64,000 nt of DNA from Putridiphycobacter sp965230195 (GCA_965230195.1 OZ245997.1:4154001-4218000), one strand, 5' to 3'; numbered from the stretch's first letter, positions 1 through 8,162 are shown. Notes: generated by a model not told the origin, from the letters alone. A program made the numbers and translations.

Positions 1-436
1 CTAAACTAAGGATTTTTTTCAGCTTTCGAAACGATTAATGCAATTAACCTGATGAAAATTCGCTAATTCTGTCCGAATTCACGACCACTGATAGTATTTA
101 ATCATACGAATTGATAGAATTCAAAATATGTTAACTTTCACCTGTAACAAAAGGCTGATCTCAAAAAAAACAGGGCTAAAAATCAAATCATGAGATAGAA
201 AAAGCAGAAAACAAGGAATTTTATTCAAAAAAACTTTAAATTTAAAAATTATTATAAACAACTGATATAAAACAATATATCCATTTTCAAACATTTACAA
301 ATATATAATAAACGTTTACAAATATTTACTAACCGAATAGTTAAATCATATGGCTCTTACTTTGTGCTGTCGACAAACAATTTTGAATTCATAAACTAAA
401 TTCTAATTAATTAAGTTAACCTTTAAAACAAACATT
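1..436. other. Gene-free region upstream of the first SSB gene
   Basis: No convincing coding sequence was seen on either strand in these 436 bases, which are very AT-rich. The only organised signal is a direct repeat of the 11-mer TTTACAAATAT at 294-304 and 315-325, with starts 21 bp apart (two helical turns), followed by another partial TATTTAC. It lies about 110 bp upstream of the ssb start and could be a binding site. A weak -7-like element TTACTTTG sits at 357-364. The left edge of the window may hold the tail of an upstream transcript, but nothing can be assigned. Confidence 0.5.
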
Positions 437-778
437 ATGAACAATTTAAGAAACAAAGTACAACTAATTGGACACCTGGGACAAACTCCCGAAATCATCA
501 CTTTTGAGAGTGGTAACAAATTAGCTAAATTGGCAATGGCAACAAATGAGACTTATTATAATTCTAAAGGAGAAAAAATCACGGATACACAATGGCATAA
601 TGTAATTGCCTGGGGAAAAACGGCAGACATTATAGAAAAATATGTCAGTAAAGGGCAGGAAATTGCTATCGAAGGTAAGTTAGTTAACCGGTCGTACGAA
701 ACCAAAGAAGGTGAAAAACGATACAGAACTGAAATTCAAATGAGTGAATTATTACTATTAGGCGGTAAAAAAGACTAA
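437..778 (+). CDS. ssb: Short single-stranded DNA-binding protein (SSB), first of a tandem pair
   Basis: This 113-residue protein is a single OB-fold SSB domain that would bind single-stranded DNA during replication, repair or DNA uptake. Visible family signatures are the N-terminal NKVQLIGHLG strand, the TQWHN-x3-WGK motif at residues 51-61 with W53 and W59, and the EKYVSKGQEIAIEGKL block at 67-82. The protein stops right after the OB fold with LLLLGGKKD. It lacks the linker and acidic DDDIPF-type tip that housekeeping SSBs use to recruit partners. Similar short SSBs are common accessory copies in Flavobacteriales. A paralogue follows 116 bp downstream behind a terminator-like hairpin, so the two are probably separate transcripts. 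The family is secure; an accessory role is inferred. Confidence 0.95.
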   Translation: MNNLRNKVQLIGHLGQTPEIITFESGNKLAKLAMATNETYYNSKGEKITDTQWHNVIAWGKTADIIEKYVSKGQEIAIEGKLVNRSYETKEGEKRYRTEIQMSELLLLGGKKD

Positions 779-797
779 CCTTCTCCCCCACCTCATT

Positions 798-847
798 CAG
801 GTCGGTCCAATTCTGAAATATCTGTTCAGTCAAATAGAACCGACCTG
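798..847 (+). terminator. Probable intrinsic terminator between the two SSB genes
   Basis: CAGGTCGGT at 798-806 is perfectly complementary to ACCGACCTG at 839-847, and TTTTCTTT follows directly. The long loop contains a second small dyad (CTGAA/TTCAG). The position 20 bases after the ssb stop fits a terminator for the first gene. Confidence 0.65.
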
Positions 848-894
848 TTTTCTTTCCCCAACAGGAAATCATTTTAAACTCTAAAAACATTACC

Positions 895-1242
895 ATGAAT
901 AATATCCAAAATTCAGTAAACATTATTGGCAGAACCGGTATCAATCCAATCATCAGAACCTTTACTAACGGTGTTAAACTGGCTAAATTTTCAGTAGCAA
1001 CCAATGAAACCATTTACGACCCTAACGGAAAATCTATTAAAACACAATGGCATAATATAGTAGCCTGGGGTAAAAAGGCCGATCTTATTGAAAAGTACGT
1101 AAAGAAAGGACAACTACTGGCCATTGAAGGCAAACTCATCAATAAAGTCATGACAGACCTCAACGGAAAAAAATCGAAATTAACCCAAATACAAGTCGAA
1201 GATATCCTTTTGATTAATGATCAGCTGAAACGGCATGCTTAA
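895..1242 (+). CDS. Short single-stranded DNA-binding protein (SSB), second copy
   Basis: This 115-residue OB-fold SSB is paralogous to the preceding gene. They share the MNN start, FTNGVKLAKFSVATNET versus FESGNKLAKLAMATNET, the QWHN-x3-WGKKAD motif at residues 51-63, and EKYVKKGQLLAIEGKLIN. Like its neighbour it has no acidic C-terminal tail and ends in NDQLKRHA. The copies are clearly diverged, so this is not a recent duplication. Two adjacent tail-less SSBs suggest specialised use (competence, repair or a mobile element), but no recombination, integrase or competence gene is visible nearby to settle that. Confidence 0.93.
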   Translation: MNNIQNSVNIIGRTGINPIIRTFTNGVKLAKFSVATNETIYDPNGKSIKTQWHNIVAWGKKADLIEKYVKKGQLLAIEGKLINKVMTDLNGKKSKLTQIQVEDILLINDQLKRHA

Positions 1243-1263
1243 GTAAAATAAATAGCATAGAGA

Positions 1264-1299
1264 GAAGGGGCTGTCTTAAATAAGGATAGCCTCTTTTTG
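1264..1299 (+). terminator. Intrinsic terminator after the second SSB gene
   Basis: A GC-containing imperfect stem (GAGAAGGGGCTGTCTTA facing TAAGGATAGCCTC) is followed by a T-rich run, about 20 bases after the stop codon. One bulge and G-U pairs are needed, but position and T-tract fit rho-independent termination. Confidence 0.65.
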
Positions 1300-1326
1300 T
1301 TTAATCATTAACCCCATTATAATATA

Positions 1327-1425
1327 CTTCCTCTCTTGAGGGAGGATTGTGGCCGGTGATTTTGCTTTAAGGTTGTTATTTAGGTGGCCACCTCCCTTAA
1401 TCCCTCCTCAAGGAGGGGAACCTCT
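1327..1425 (+). repeat. 99-bp dispersed repeat, copy A (palindromic ends)
   Basis: This element matches 22743-22841 in reverse complement over 99 bases without gaps, differing at about 13 positions (roughly 87% identity by hand alignment). Each end is an inverted repeat of its own: one end CCTC(T/C)CTTGAGGGAGG, the other CCCTCCTcaAGGAGGG. The middle holds GGTGATTTTG and CACCTCCCTTAATCCCTCC. It lies in a 400-bp gap between ssb and an outer-membrane protein gene. The form resembles a small non-autonomous repeat of REP or MITE type. No transposase is seen. Confidence 0.8.
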
Positions 1426-1642
1426 GTTTTTTTCAAGGATTTTAATATAAGAAGATAAGGACGTCTCAGTTTTCTCAAACTCATAGAAAATGAATTTTAC
1501 TTAAAATTAACAACCAGAACTAATTCATTGGTTATCAACACTCATACTTTTGTATGAAATTCTGATTTCAGTATTAAATCCTACTCTTGCCTGATTGTAA
1601 TCTTCTGTCATTTCCTGCAATTTTGCTTCAAAAATTATAGTA

Positions 1643-2317
1643 ATGAAGTACAAATTATTAATCATAGCATTCACAGGAATTTATTCCATTCAATCAAAGG
1701 CCCAGGATTTGGTATTGCATTCCATGGGAAAAGAAAGTCCATTTATTAACAAAAACTATCCTTCAGTATTAAATTATACTCAAAAGGATTCATCTAAAAG
1801 TAAAAACACCAAATTCTTTATCGCTTATGACTTTGGAGAAGCCACCTTCAATAAATTTCAATCACTGGGAAGCGAGATAGGGATTCAATTTAAAAATAAT
1901 CACTTATTAAGGTTAAGCCATACTAATCTGAATCTGACAGAAGAGCACCTGTCTTCTAACTTTGCAAAGGCTGTTGATGGTGAAAACGTAAAAGGAAAGC
2001 AATTTGGGTTTGAATTGTTCTACGACTTTCCTGTTTTTATTAAAGGTCTTTATATAGCCCCCTCTATAGGATACTACGACAATAAATACACTCACACAAT
2101 CCTTAACGAAAAGCTCAAAAAGTCCTCTTTCACTACAGGCGCTTCCATCAGTTTTACTGAAACAAATTTATTTAAGGTAAAAGGCTTGTATTACAGGTTC
2201 TCCATTCCTTTTAGATTCAATCTTGATCCGATTAAAGAAACAAAATTGGGAGACGCCACCATCAAAAACAACCTATTTGATAACAATATTTGGTTTTTTG
2301 TGGGCTTTCAATTTTAA
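1643..2317 (+). CDS. Secreted protein, probable small outer-membrane beta-barrel
   Basis: The 224-residue product starts with a Sec signal peptide (hydrophobic MKYKLLIIAFTGIYSIQ, cleavage near SKAQ/D, residue 21). The rest alternates short amphipathic strands, such as FFIAYDFGEATF and FGFELFYDFPVF, and ends in FVGFQF with a terminal aromatic residue. That is the classical signature of a barrel inserted by the BAM machinery. Length would suit an 8-strand barrel. I do not recognise a specific family. It stands alone, flanked by a repeat upstream and a GC-rich palindrome (GGGCGCCC, 2339-2346) downstream. The secreted barrel call is moderate and the function unknown. Confidence 0.7.
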   Translation: MKYKLLIIAFTGIYSIQSKAQDLVLHSMGKESPFINKNYPSVLNYTQKDSSKSKNTKFFIAYDFGEATFNKFQSLGSEIGIQFKNNHLLRLSHTNLNLTEEHLSSNFAKAVDGENVKGKQFGFELFYDFPVFIKGLYIAPSIGYYDNKYTHTILNEKLKKSSFTTGASISFTETNLFKVKGLYYRFSIPFRFNLDPIKETKLGDATIKNNLFDNNIWFFVGFQF

Positions 2318-2506
2318 TAATTATGAATAAGAAGGCGGGGGCGCCCTAGATACACACAGTCTTTTCCAGAACATAAAAACAGTTCAACAATAGTAATATA
2401 CATCCATATGGCAACTAAGCACTTAAAAACTATAAAAAGCCCAACTGATTCATTATATTTGGGTGAATAATATAAATTGGATAAACCTACATGTGTGTGT
2501 ATCCAA

Positions 2507-2998
2507 TTGTTGTGATTAATTATGAATAATCAGAAGGAAATTGACCGATTTGTTCATGACTGCTTTATGGGTGAAGTGGATAAAGTGCTTGAATCTTTAG
2601 AGAATGGAATGAACCCTAATGCAATAAGTTCAAATGGTCAGACACCTCTTATTGCAGCCATTAATGGTGAGAATTCTGAGGTTGTTGGTTGCTTGATAAC
2701 TTGGATGGCAGACCTAAATTTAGGGGACTGGACTCCACTTCATGAGCTCTTTGATTTGGCAATTGACGGTATGATTCAAAATAATGAATTCGAAGTTTCA
2801 CCAGACCTTCTAAAAATATTGGAAGAATTACTTGAATTTGGTGCTGATCTGAGCAAAGTAAATAAAGAAGGAAAAACACCCTTAGATTCCATTAAGACAT
2901 ATTCAATGACAGAACAGTCATTTAACCAATTAAAAGAATGTTTCAGAAGCGTAGTAAATGATATTGATGAAAGAATAAAAATAAACTAATCACAACAA
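2507..2998. repeat. 12-bp inverted repeats flanking the ankyrin gene
   Basis: TTGTTGTGATTA at 2507-2518 (just before the start codon) is the exact reverse complement of TAATCACAACAA at 2987-2998 (beginning with the stop codon). Nine bases upstream of the left arm, ATTGGATA and TATCCAAT form another dyad at about 2477-2506. The whole reading frame is thus bracketed by a perfect inverted repeat, which may reflect acquisition as a cassette or simply 5'-3' mRNA pairing. Confidence 0.6.
2522..2989 (+). CDS. Small ankyrin-repeat protein
   Basis: This 155-residue cytoplasmic protein has ankyrin-type repeats. TPLIAAINGENSEVVGCLI (residues 41-59), TPLHELF (71-77) and TPLDSIK (119-125) are the typical TPLh helix starts, preceded by NGQ, GDW and KEGK turns. 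LLEFGADLSKVNKEG (103-117) is a repeat end. There is no signal peptide. Ankyrin repeats bind proteins; small solitary ones often act as immunity or antitoxin-like partners, and immunity-type genes lie 6-8 kb downstream, but no partner is visible here. The gene is bracketed by a perfect 12-bp inverted repeat and followed by a stem-loop. Confidence 0.85.
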   Translation: MNNQKEIDRFVHDCFMGEVDKVLESLENGMNPNAISSNGQTPLIAAINGENSEVVGCLITWMADLNLGDWTPLHELFDLAIDGMIQNNEFEVSPDLLKILEELLEFGADLSKVNKEGKTPLDSIKTYSMTEQSFNQLKECFRSVVNDIDERIKIN

Positions 2999-3001
2999 CA
3001 C

Positions 3002-3027
3002 CTAAACTGCATTAAAACGCAGTTTAG
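3002..3027 (+). terminator. Stem-loop after the ankyrin gene
   Basis: CTAAACTGC (3002-3010) and GCAGTTTAG (3019-3027) form a perfect 9-bp stem with an 8-base loop, 12 bases past the stop codon. No T-run follows, so it may be a factor-assisted terminator or an mRNA 3' stabiliser rather than a standard intrinsic terminator. Confidence 0.5.
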
Positions 3028-3227
3028 CCAAAACAGAAAACTAGGATTTCCTAACTTGAGAATATCAAGAGTCGACACATCCAAACAAAACAAACAAGCT
3101 TTTTTTAATTAATCGGACTACTTGTCTATTATAAAATTAGCATTCTTTTAATAATTTTCATAGATTGTCATGGTATTATAAAATACTGCTAATTAAGAAT
3201 TAAATTACTGACCTAAAACCATTACGG

Positions 3228-4823
3228 ATGAAACCTTTTTTACAATACACCCTTTTATTTTCACTGGCACTATGCGTAAATTTTAATGCAAAGGCTCAAA
3301 CAGATTCAACATTTGAAATTGTAGGCTCAGCGGATAATTATGTACCTTGCCTTAATGATATTGTACAATTAAATTCTGTATTTAATGTATCACCATATTA
3401 CAATGCCTATAGCTCATGCGGAACAAATGGTTCTCTTTGTACTTCAGGATCCATTGAAAGAACATTTTCATCTGGTGCAGTAGCGATATTAGCAGATTTT
3501 TGCGGACCTTTCGAATCTTCAAGTTCTAAGTACCAATATATTTATACAGCTTCTGAATTACAAGCTAAAGGCATTTTTAGTGGTGCTTTTAACAGTTTAT
3601 CTTTTGATGTGGACTGGAACAACATTAGTGGTAATATTAACGATATGACAGTTTATATGAATTGTACCGCTACATCTTCATTTTCCAGTTCCGGAAATAA
3701 TACTTTCCTTCCGGAAGGAGATGTTGTATACTCAACAACTACTTTCACCACAAGTACCGGATGGAACTCCATCAGTTTTGACAATACATTTGATTGGGAT
3801 GGTGTTAGTAATATTGTAATTACGGTATGTCATTCAGGAAGTTCATTCGCTTCTAATATGGGGATTGAATGTACAGACATTAATGTTTACCGTACTTTAG
3901 GAAAAAATGGATCATGTGCAACCGCAACCCCAACATTTGCAAATCAGTTTCGCCCCAATATGAAACTCGGGATTTGCAACCCAATTATTGATACATTAAC
4001 TTACGTGTGGACCCCTTCAACCGGTTTAAGTGATCCAACAAGTCCAAATCCTACTTTTGTAGCTACCTCCACTCCTCAAAGTTATGTTGTGTCGGTCACT
4101 GATGGGGTGCATACAAGGTACGATACCGTTGATATAGGCGTAGGAATAGTACCTACTGCCGTTACCTCTTCTGATACGACCATTTGTGAGGGAGAAAATG
4201 TCCTTATAAATGCAACAGGAGGATCAACCTATACATGGAGTCATGGGTTAGGTAATGGTCAATCACATAATGTAAGTCCAAATACAACCACCACATACGA
4301 AGTAATTGTAGCCTCGGTAGATGGGTGTACAGACACTAATGATGTGACTATTACAGTAAATCCGGCACCAATGGTGAGTATAACTTTAGGCACCAATGAG
4401 CTGATTGCAAATAGTGGATATGTGGACTACACCTGGTACTTAGACGGCAATGAAATTGCTTCGGGCACTTCAAACACCTATACCGATATCGAGTTGTTAA
4501 ATGGAGATTATACTGTTGAAGTAACAGATGACAATGGATGCAAAAATACCTCTGATGTGTATACATATGCACTAAATTCAATTGGGTCAGAAAACAGCTC
4601 AACGACACTTTACCCCAACCCATTTAATAATACAATAACAGTTAGTTCTTCTGAAATAAATCCTAACTCCAGTGTCAGAATTACAGATCTGTCTGGTAAA
4701 GTACATCCTGTAAAATACACCTATTCAAATGAAACCATTCAGATAGATGGCAGGTCACTTCCAGGTGGTATTTATATCCTGGAAATGGACAGGATTGGAA
4801 AAATGAAAATTGTTAAATATTAA
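3228..4823 (+). CDS. Secreted multidomain protein with T9SS type A sorting domain
   Basis: The 531-residue protein carries a Sec signal peptide (residues 1-24, ending FNAKAQ). A beta-rich, cysteine-containing N-terminal half (about 30-255) is followed by Ig/PKD-like segments around 255-380 (YVWTPSTGLSDPTSPNP, then a DTTICEGENVLINATGG block), a style typical of Bacteroidota adhesins. The last ~75 residues are a T9SS type A sorting domain: LYPNPFNNTITV, VRITDLSGKV, LPGGIYILEM and the basic end KMKIVKY. The product should cross the outer membrane through T9SS and be surface-attached or released. PorP/SprF, a T9SS-associated family, lies 1.7 kb downstream. No catalytic motif was seen, so adhesion or matrix binding is the likeliest role. 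Confidence 0.92.
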   Translation: MKPFLQYTLLFSLALCVNFNAKAQTDSTFEIVGSADNYVPCLNDIVQLNSVFNVSPYYNAYSSCGTNGSLCTSGSIERTFSSGAVAILADFCGPFESSSSKYQYIYTASELQAKGIFSGAFNSLSFDVDWNNISGNINDMTVYMNCTATSSFSSSGNNTFLPEGDVVYSTTTFTTSTGWNSISFDNTFDWDGVSNIVITVCHSGSSFASNMGIECTDINVYRTLGKNGSCATATPTFANQFRPNMKLGICNPIIDTLTYVWTPSTGLSDPTSPNPTFVATSTPQSYVVSVTDGVHTRYDTVDIGVGIVPTAVTSSDTTICEGENVLINATGGSTYTWSHGLGNGQSHNVSPNTTTTYEVIVASVDGCTDTNDVTITVNPAPMVSITLGTNELIANSGYVDYTWYLDGNEIASGTSNTYTDIELLNGDYTVEVTDDNGCKNTSDVYTYALNSIGSENSSTTLYPNPFNNTITVSSSEINPNSSVRITDLSGKVHPVKYTYSNETIQIDGRSLPGGIYILEMDRIGKMKIVKY

Positions 4824-5117
4824 TACCCTGCTTTCACTAAAAAAGGTGTCTTTTTAAATAATGTCAGGCTGAAATGGGGACGTCAGTCAATCTAAGCAAA
4901 ACCTAATAGTTAGATACTTTAGGGTTCACTTTATATTTAAAGCCCAACAATTGGCAATTCCCTTAAAAAGAGTTAAATAAATAACTAAATCTTTTAAGAA
5001 AGGAAACTGACTCTCAAATAAACAGTAATTTGCTTTATGCTATCCACATGACGGGAGGAAATTGATGTTCATGAAAATTTTATGCTACTTCAAAATTCTT
5101 CAAAAAGCAGATGAAAC

Positions 5118-5909
5118 ATGAAAAAATACGTATTATTCTTTTGCACAGTTTTCATAATATTTTTCATTTCAAGTTGTGTACCACGTCAATCCTCCAGTTC
5201 ACTTTTCCGAAAGACTGAAGACACAAGACCCTTTAGTTTTTCAAAGCATATTGAGTTTCATTATAACGCACTTTATATCAACCCAAACAATGACACAATT
5301 ACGAATGAATTATTAATTTTAAGAGTGTTGGGAAGAAGATGGTTTGTTCAACCTGGTTTGCAAGAAGCAATAAGATATATTTATCATACAGATACATCAG
5401 ATTACAGGAATTTCATTTCCCCGGACCCTTTTTACAGAAGGAAAGATGAAAAGAATTACGAGCATAAAGGGAAAGCATGGCGATTATCAAAAAAAGAAAC
5501 GACTGGTGCTTATTCAAATTCAAATGCTTACTATGCACATCCGCCCAGGACAAATCAATACCGAATGCTTTTTTATGCGCCTCACCCAATCGTGATTTAT
5601 CAACTGCTTAAAGATACCTTATGTGATTTTGTATTTAACCGGAGAATAATAGGCGCTCCATTTACCCAGACCTATGAGTATTCGCCAGCTAAGAGCATTA
5701 CAAAAAATCAAAAAGATTGTAAATGTTGGGAAGTAAATGTTAATTCTGTTGGACATTTAAGTGAATATATGGACTCTTTAGCTATCTACGATTCAAAGCT
5801 TAAAGCATTATTTTGCGAAGAGATTGGATTTGTAAAAATGAACTACACTTTTGAAGATAGTACAAAAATATTCTTTGAACTGGAAGAGCTTGTTAAAGTA
5901 AAAAAGTGA
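5118..5909 (+). CDS. Putative lipoprotein of unknown function
   Basis: The 263-residue product begins with MKKYVLFFCTVFIIFFISSC, a lipobox with Cys20 as the acylated residue, and then VPRQSSSS. The mature part is mixed and charged, with a cysteine pair (CKCWEV, near residue 200) and no family I recognise. It is monocistronic, with about 290 AT-rich gene-free bases upstream and 120 downstream. Location at the outer or inner membrane is inferred from the lipobox only. Confidence 0.75.
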   Translation: MKKYVLFFCTVFIIFFISSCVPRQSSSSLFRKTEDTRPFSFSKHIEFHYNALYINPNNDTITNELLILRVLGRRWFVQPGLQEAIRYIYHTDTSDYRNFISPDPFYRRKDEKNYEHKGKAWRLSKKETTGAYSNSNAYYAHPPRTNQYRMLFYAPHPIVIYQLLKDTLCDFVFNRRIIGAPFTQTYEYSPAKSITKNQKDCKCWEVNVNSVGHLSEYMDSLAIYDSKLKALFCEEIGFVKMNYTFEDSTKIFFELEELVKVKK

Positions 5910-6033
5910 AATAAAAGCATAATAAAGCCCAATCAATTCAGAATGAACTTCTGGAACAAAAAGTTGAACTGCGGAGTGGAGTTTAACCAAACGGATATTA
6001 GTTTTTTTGAGTAAACATTAAAACTAAATAGAT

Positions 6034-6447
6034 ATGGAACTTCCTTTATGGTTTTGGATTATCGGTACAATACTTACTTTACTTTACACCCTTTCTTCAA
6101 TTATCTTTACAGTGGAGACTTTTTCATCAACTGAATTCTTAGTCAGGAAATTTGGCGAAAAAAATACAAAGATAATGACTGAGCGTACCTGGTGGGCTAA
6201 AACAGGATACGCACTATCCTTTTATTTAGGCCTGATTGCTTCTGTTATGATATTGCTATACATACCATATGCACATTGGATAGCCCTGATTTCTCTATTG
6301 GGTATGACAATGCAACAGCTTTTTTGGTGGACACATCCAATTAGCAGATCGAGTTTGAAGGAATCTAATTATATCTGGGCCGTTATCACTCCCTTAATTT
6401 CGTTTTTGCTTCTTGGCCTTGCATTGTATCTGGAAAAAGTGAGTTAA
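6034..6447 (+). CDS. Small four-helix membrane protein
   Basis: The 137-residue protein shows four hydrophobic segments at about residues 5-27, 57-78, 80-97 and 111-133, with a hydrophilic loop (STEFLVRKFGEKNTKIMTERTWW) between the first two. It has no signal peptide cleavage site and should sit in the inner membrane. The family is unknown to me. It ends 32 bp before the convergent PorP/SprF gene. Confidence 0.7.
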   Translation: MELPLWFWIIGTILTLLYTLSSIIFTVETFSSTEFLVRKFGEKNTKIMTERTWWAKTGYALSFYLGLIASVMILLYIPYAHWIALISLLGMTMQQLFWWTHPISRSSLKESNYIWAVITPLISFLLLGLALYLEKVS

Positions 6448-6479
6448 TTAAGCTTTATCAACGCATAGGCATTAAGAAT

Positions 6480-7307
6480 TCAATGCTTTTTAGGTATAGT
6501 ATAAGATAAGCGGAATTCATGACTTGTATAGATTGAACCTGTATTTTTACTGACATGGATGTCCTGTACATAGGTGACTTTAAACTTCTTTAGACTCAGT
6601 CCAACTGCAAGAACATAAGCCTCTCTGATACTTCCACCCACTCCGGCAAAAAATTTACTTTCGTTAAACAGAAAATAGGCCATTAATCTTACAGTGCTTT
6701 CCTCAATAAGGTCAGATGTACCGTTTAACATGGTATATATATAATGTTCTCCTAATTGAAATTTATAACCCGATTGTATATTATAATAGCGAGTCATCTC
6801 TGCATCTCCAATATCAGGTGTGGTTAAATTTGTCATTGAACCACCCAGATAAAATTTTTCTCCATACCATAATATTCCGGCATTTACATCCAAACCTGTA
6901 CTGTTCTCTGTATTAATTACACCAAAAGCACAGCCTGCAGCCAGAGTGGAATTTCGGAATTTTATAGGAACACTAAGTGGAACATTAACCCCTTGTACTC
7001 TCCTGGAATTATTCTGAAAAGAAAAAGCATTCAATCCAATCGGAATATTATACTTTTTCACAGAACGTGCTAAATCAAATTTAGTATCCGCTTCAACACT
7101 TAAGCTATAGGTTTTAAAAACATGGGCAATAGAAGGTAATTGATTACGATAAATGGCATTAACTGAAAAAGTATTGAAGCTACCAGTGGAGGCTGGATTG
7201 TTCGAAAATGGTGTAAAACCATCACTCGCAAAATACCTTACATTTTGAGAGAAGACACAAAATGAAGTCGTAAAACTGATAAGCAAAAGGAACTTTACTT
7301 TTTCCAT
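6480..7307 (-). CDS. PorP/SprF-family T9SS membrane protein
   Basis: This 275-residue protein has a signal peptide (MEKVKFLLLISFTTSFCVFSQ, cleavage before N22) and the PorP/SprF pattern. That is an early NPASTGSF motif (residues 38-45), an IYRNQLP motif (residues 52-58; usually YRNQWP) and many short beta strands such as FRNSTLAAGCAFGVI, LDVNAGILWYGEKFYLGGSMTNLTTP and FKVTYVQDIHVSK. Family members are outer-membrane barrels linked to type IX secretion and gliding, often paired with a dedicated adhesin. Here no adhesin is directly adjacent; the nearest cargo gene is at 3228-4823. The call is good at family level; the partner is unknown. Confidence 0.9.
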   Translation of the reverse strand: MEKVKFLLLISFTTSFCVFSQNVRYFASDGFTPFSNNPASTGSFNTFSVNAIYRNQLPSIAHVFKTYSLSVEADTKFDLARSVKKYNIPIGLNAFSFQNNSRRVQGVNVPLSVPIKFRNSTLAAGCAFGVINTENSTGLDVNAGILWYGEKFYLGGSMTNLTTPDIGDAEMTRYYNIQSGYKFQLGEHYIYTMLNGTSDLIEESTVRLMAYFLFNESKFFAGVGGSIREAYVLAVGLSLKKFKVTYVQDIHVSKNTGSIYTSHEFRLSYTIPKKH

Positions 7308-7410
7308 TGAAATAATAAATTAACGTTCTAACTCTAAATATATTATACTGTTTTGAGCTTAATTGTTTACCTGACTCTGATAACGTCAACTGGTCTGACA
7401 TAATATTTTT

Positions 7411-7456
7411 TTAGTACTCTTGACCTAAAACTAAAAAATTAGTATATTTGACCTAA
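7411..7456 (+). promoter_or_regulatory. Tandem operator overlapping the promoter of the DUF2867 gene
   Basis: Two copies of TTAGTA-N3-TTGACCTAA occur at 7411-7428 and 7439-7456. The first supplies a TTG (7420-7422) and the second TATATTTG (7443-7450), giving TTG-N20-TATATTTG, a good Bacteroidota promoter 17 bases before the ATG at 7467. The same tandem arrangement is found at 37559-37606 beside a TetR gene. A regulator binding both copies would cover both promoter elements. Confidence 0.75.
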
Positions 7457-7466
7457 AAAATACGAT

Positions 7467-7967
7467 ATGAAAGTTATCTCAGAAAACATTCCCGATACTA
7501 AAGGCATCAGAAACTCACTAATAAAAGTTGATTATTCAGACACTTACGCCACAACAAATCATATTGATGATCTTGAAACAATTATTAATTTAGTATTCTC
7601 CGACCTACCGAATTGGGCTTCTAAGTTGATGAAACTCAGAAATAGAATTGTAAAAATTTTTGGTTTAAAAACTGAAAAACCAGCTGGTCAGAGTTCAGAT
7701 TTTAAAGTGGGTGGATATATTGGCTTCTTTAAAATTTATGACATTATAAACAACGAAGTTATTTTTGGTGCAGACGATAAACACTTAAACCTTAGAGTCA
7801 GTGTTTTCAATTCCCAAAAAACTAATTACAATATAAAGATCTCAACCCTGGTTGAGTACAATAATACGTTGGGAAGAATATATATGACTATTGTCCGCCC
7901 GTTTCACCACTTAATTGTTAAGCAGGTCGTAAAAAAAGCGTATAAAGGAACCATGAATATTGCTTAA
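7467..7967 (+). CDS. DUF2867 family protein
   Basis: The 166-residue cytoplasmic protein matches the DUF2867 style from family memory: KVDYSDTYATT near the N-terminus, LPNWASKLMKLRNRIVKIFGLKT (residues 50-73), VGGYIGFF (81-88), EVIFGADDKHLNLRVSVF (97-114) and GRIYMTIVRPFHHLIVKQ (132-149). The biochemical function of the family is unknown; fusions elsewhere to NAD-dependent epimerase-like domains hint at a redox or small-molecule role. The promoter carries the same double operator as the TetR/monooxygenase locus at 37.5 kb, which suggests co-regulation with it. Confidence 0.8.
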   Translation: MKVISENIPDTKGIRNSLIKVDYSDTYATTNHIDDLETIINLVFSDLPNWASKLMKLRNRIVKIFGLKTEKPAGQSSDFKVGGYIGFFKIYDIINNEVIFGADDKHLNLRVSVFNSQKTNYNIKISTLVEYNNTLGRIYMTIVRPFHHLIVKQVVKKAYKGTMNIA

Positions 7968-8162
7968 TATTAAAAAATAAAGTTCATTTAGATGTCTGCC
8001 TGATACCTTTTAAACAAAGTGTTAACTTTGTAAAATAATTAAAATCAATACAGAATGAAAACTTTAAAAAACCATAAAACTTAACCTTAATAGTCCAAAG
8101 TTGAATTTAGAATTCAATAACAAGAAAAGAGTGAAACAATAATTTAATTTAAAAATAACAAA

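Noticed and set aside
684..1013. 110-codon reading frame on the minus strand across the two SSB genes
   Set aside because: It overlaps two genes with clear SSB motifs and has no recognisable content or signal.
2337..2346. GC-rich GGGCGCCC palindrome in AT-rich DNA after the barrel gene
   Set aside because: Short, single, without a T-run or neighbouring signal; may be part of a weak terminator but cannot be supported.
3042..3053. TAGGATTTCCTA palindrome followed by AACTT, resembling the MarR operators
   Set aside because: One base longer in the centre, not associated with a promoter, and a 12-bp AT-rich dyad is expected by chance in this window.
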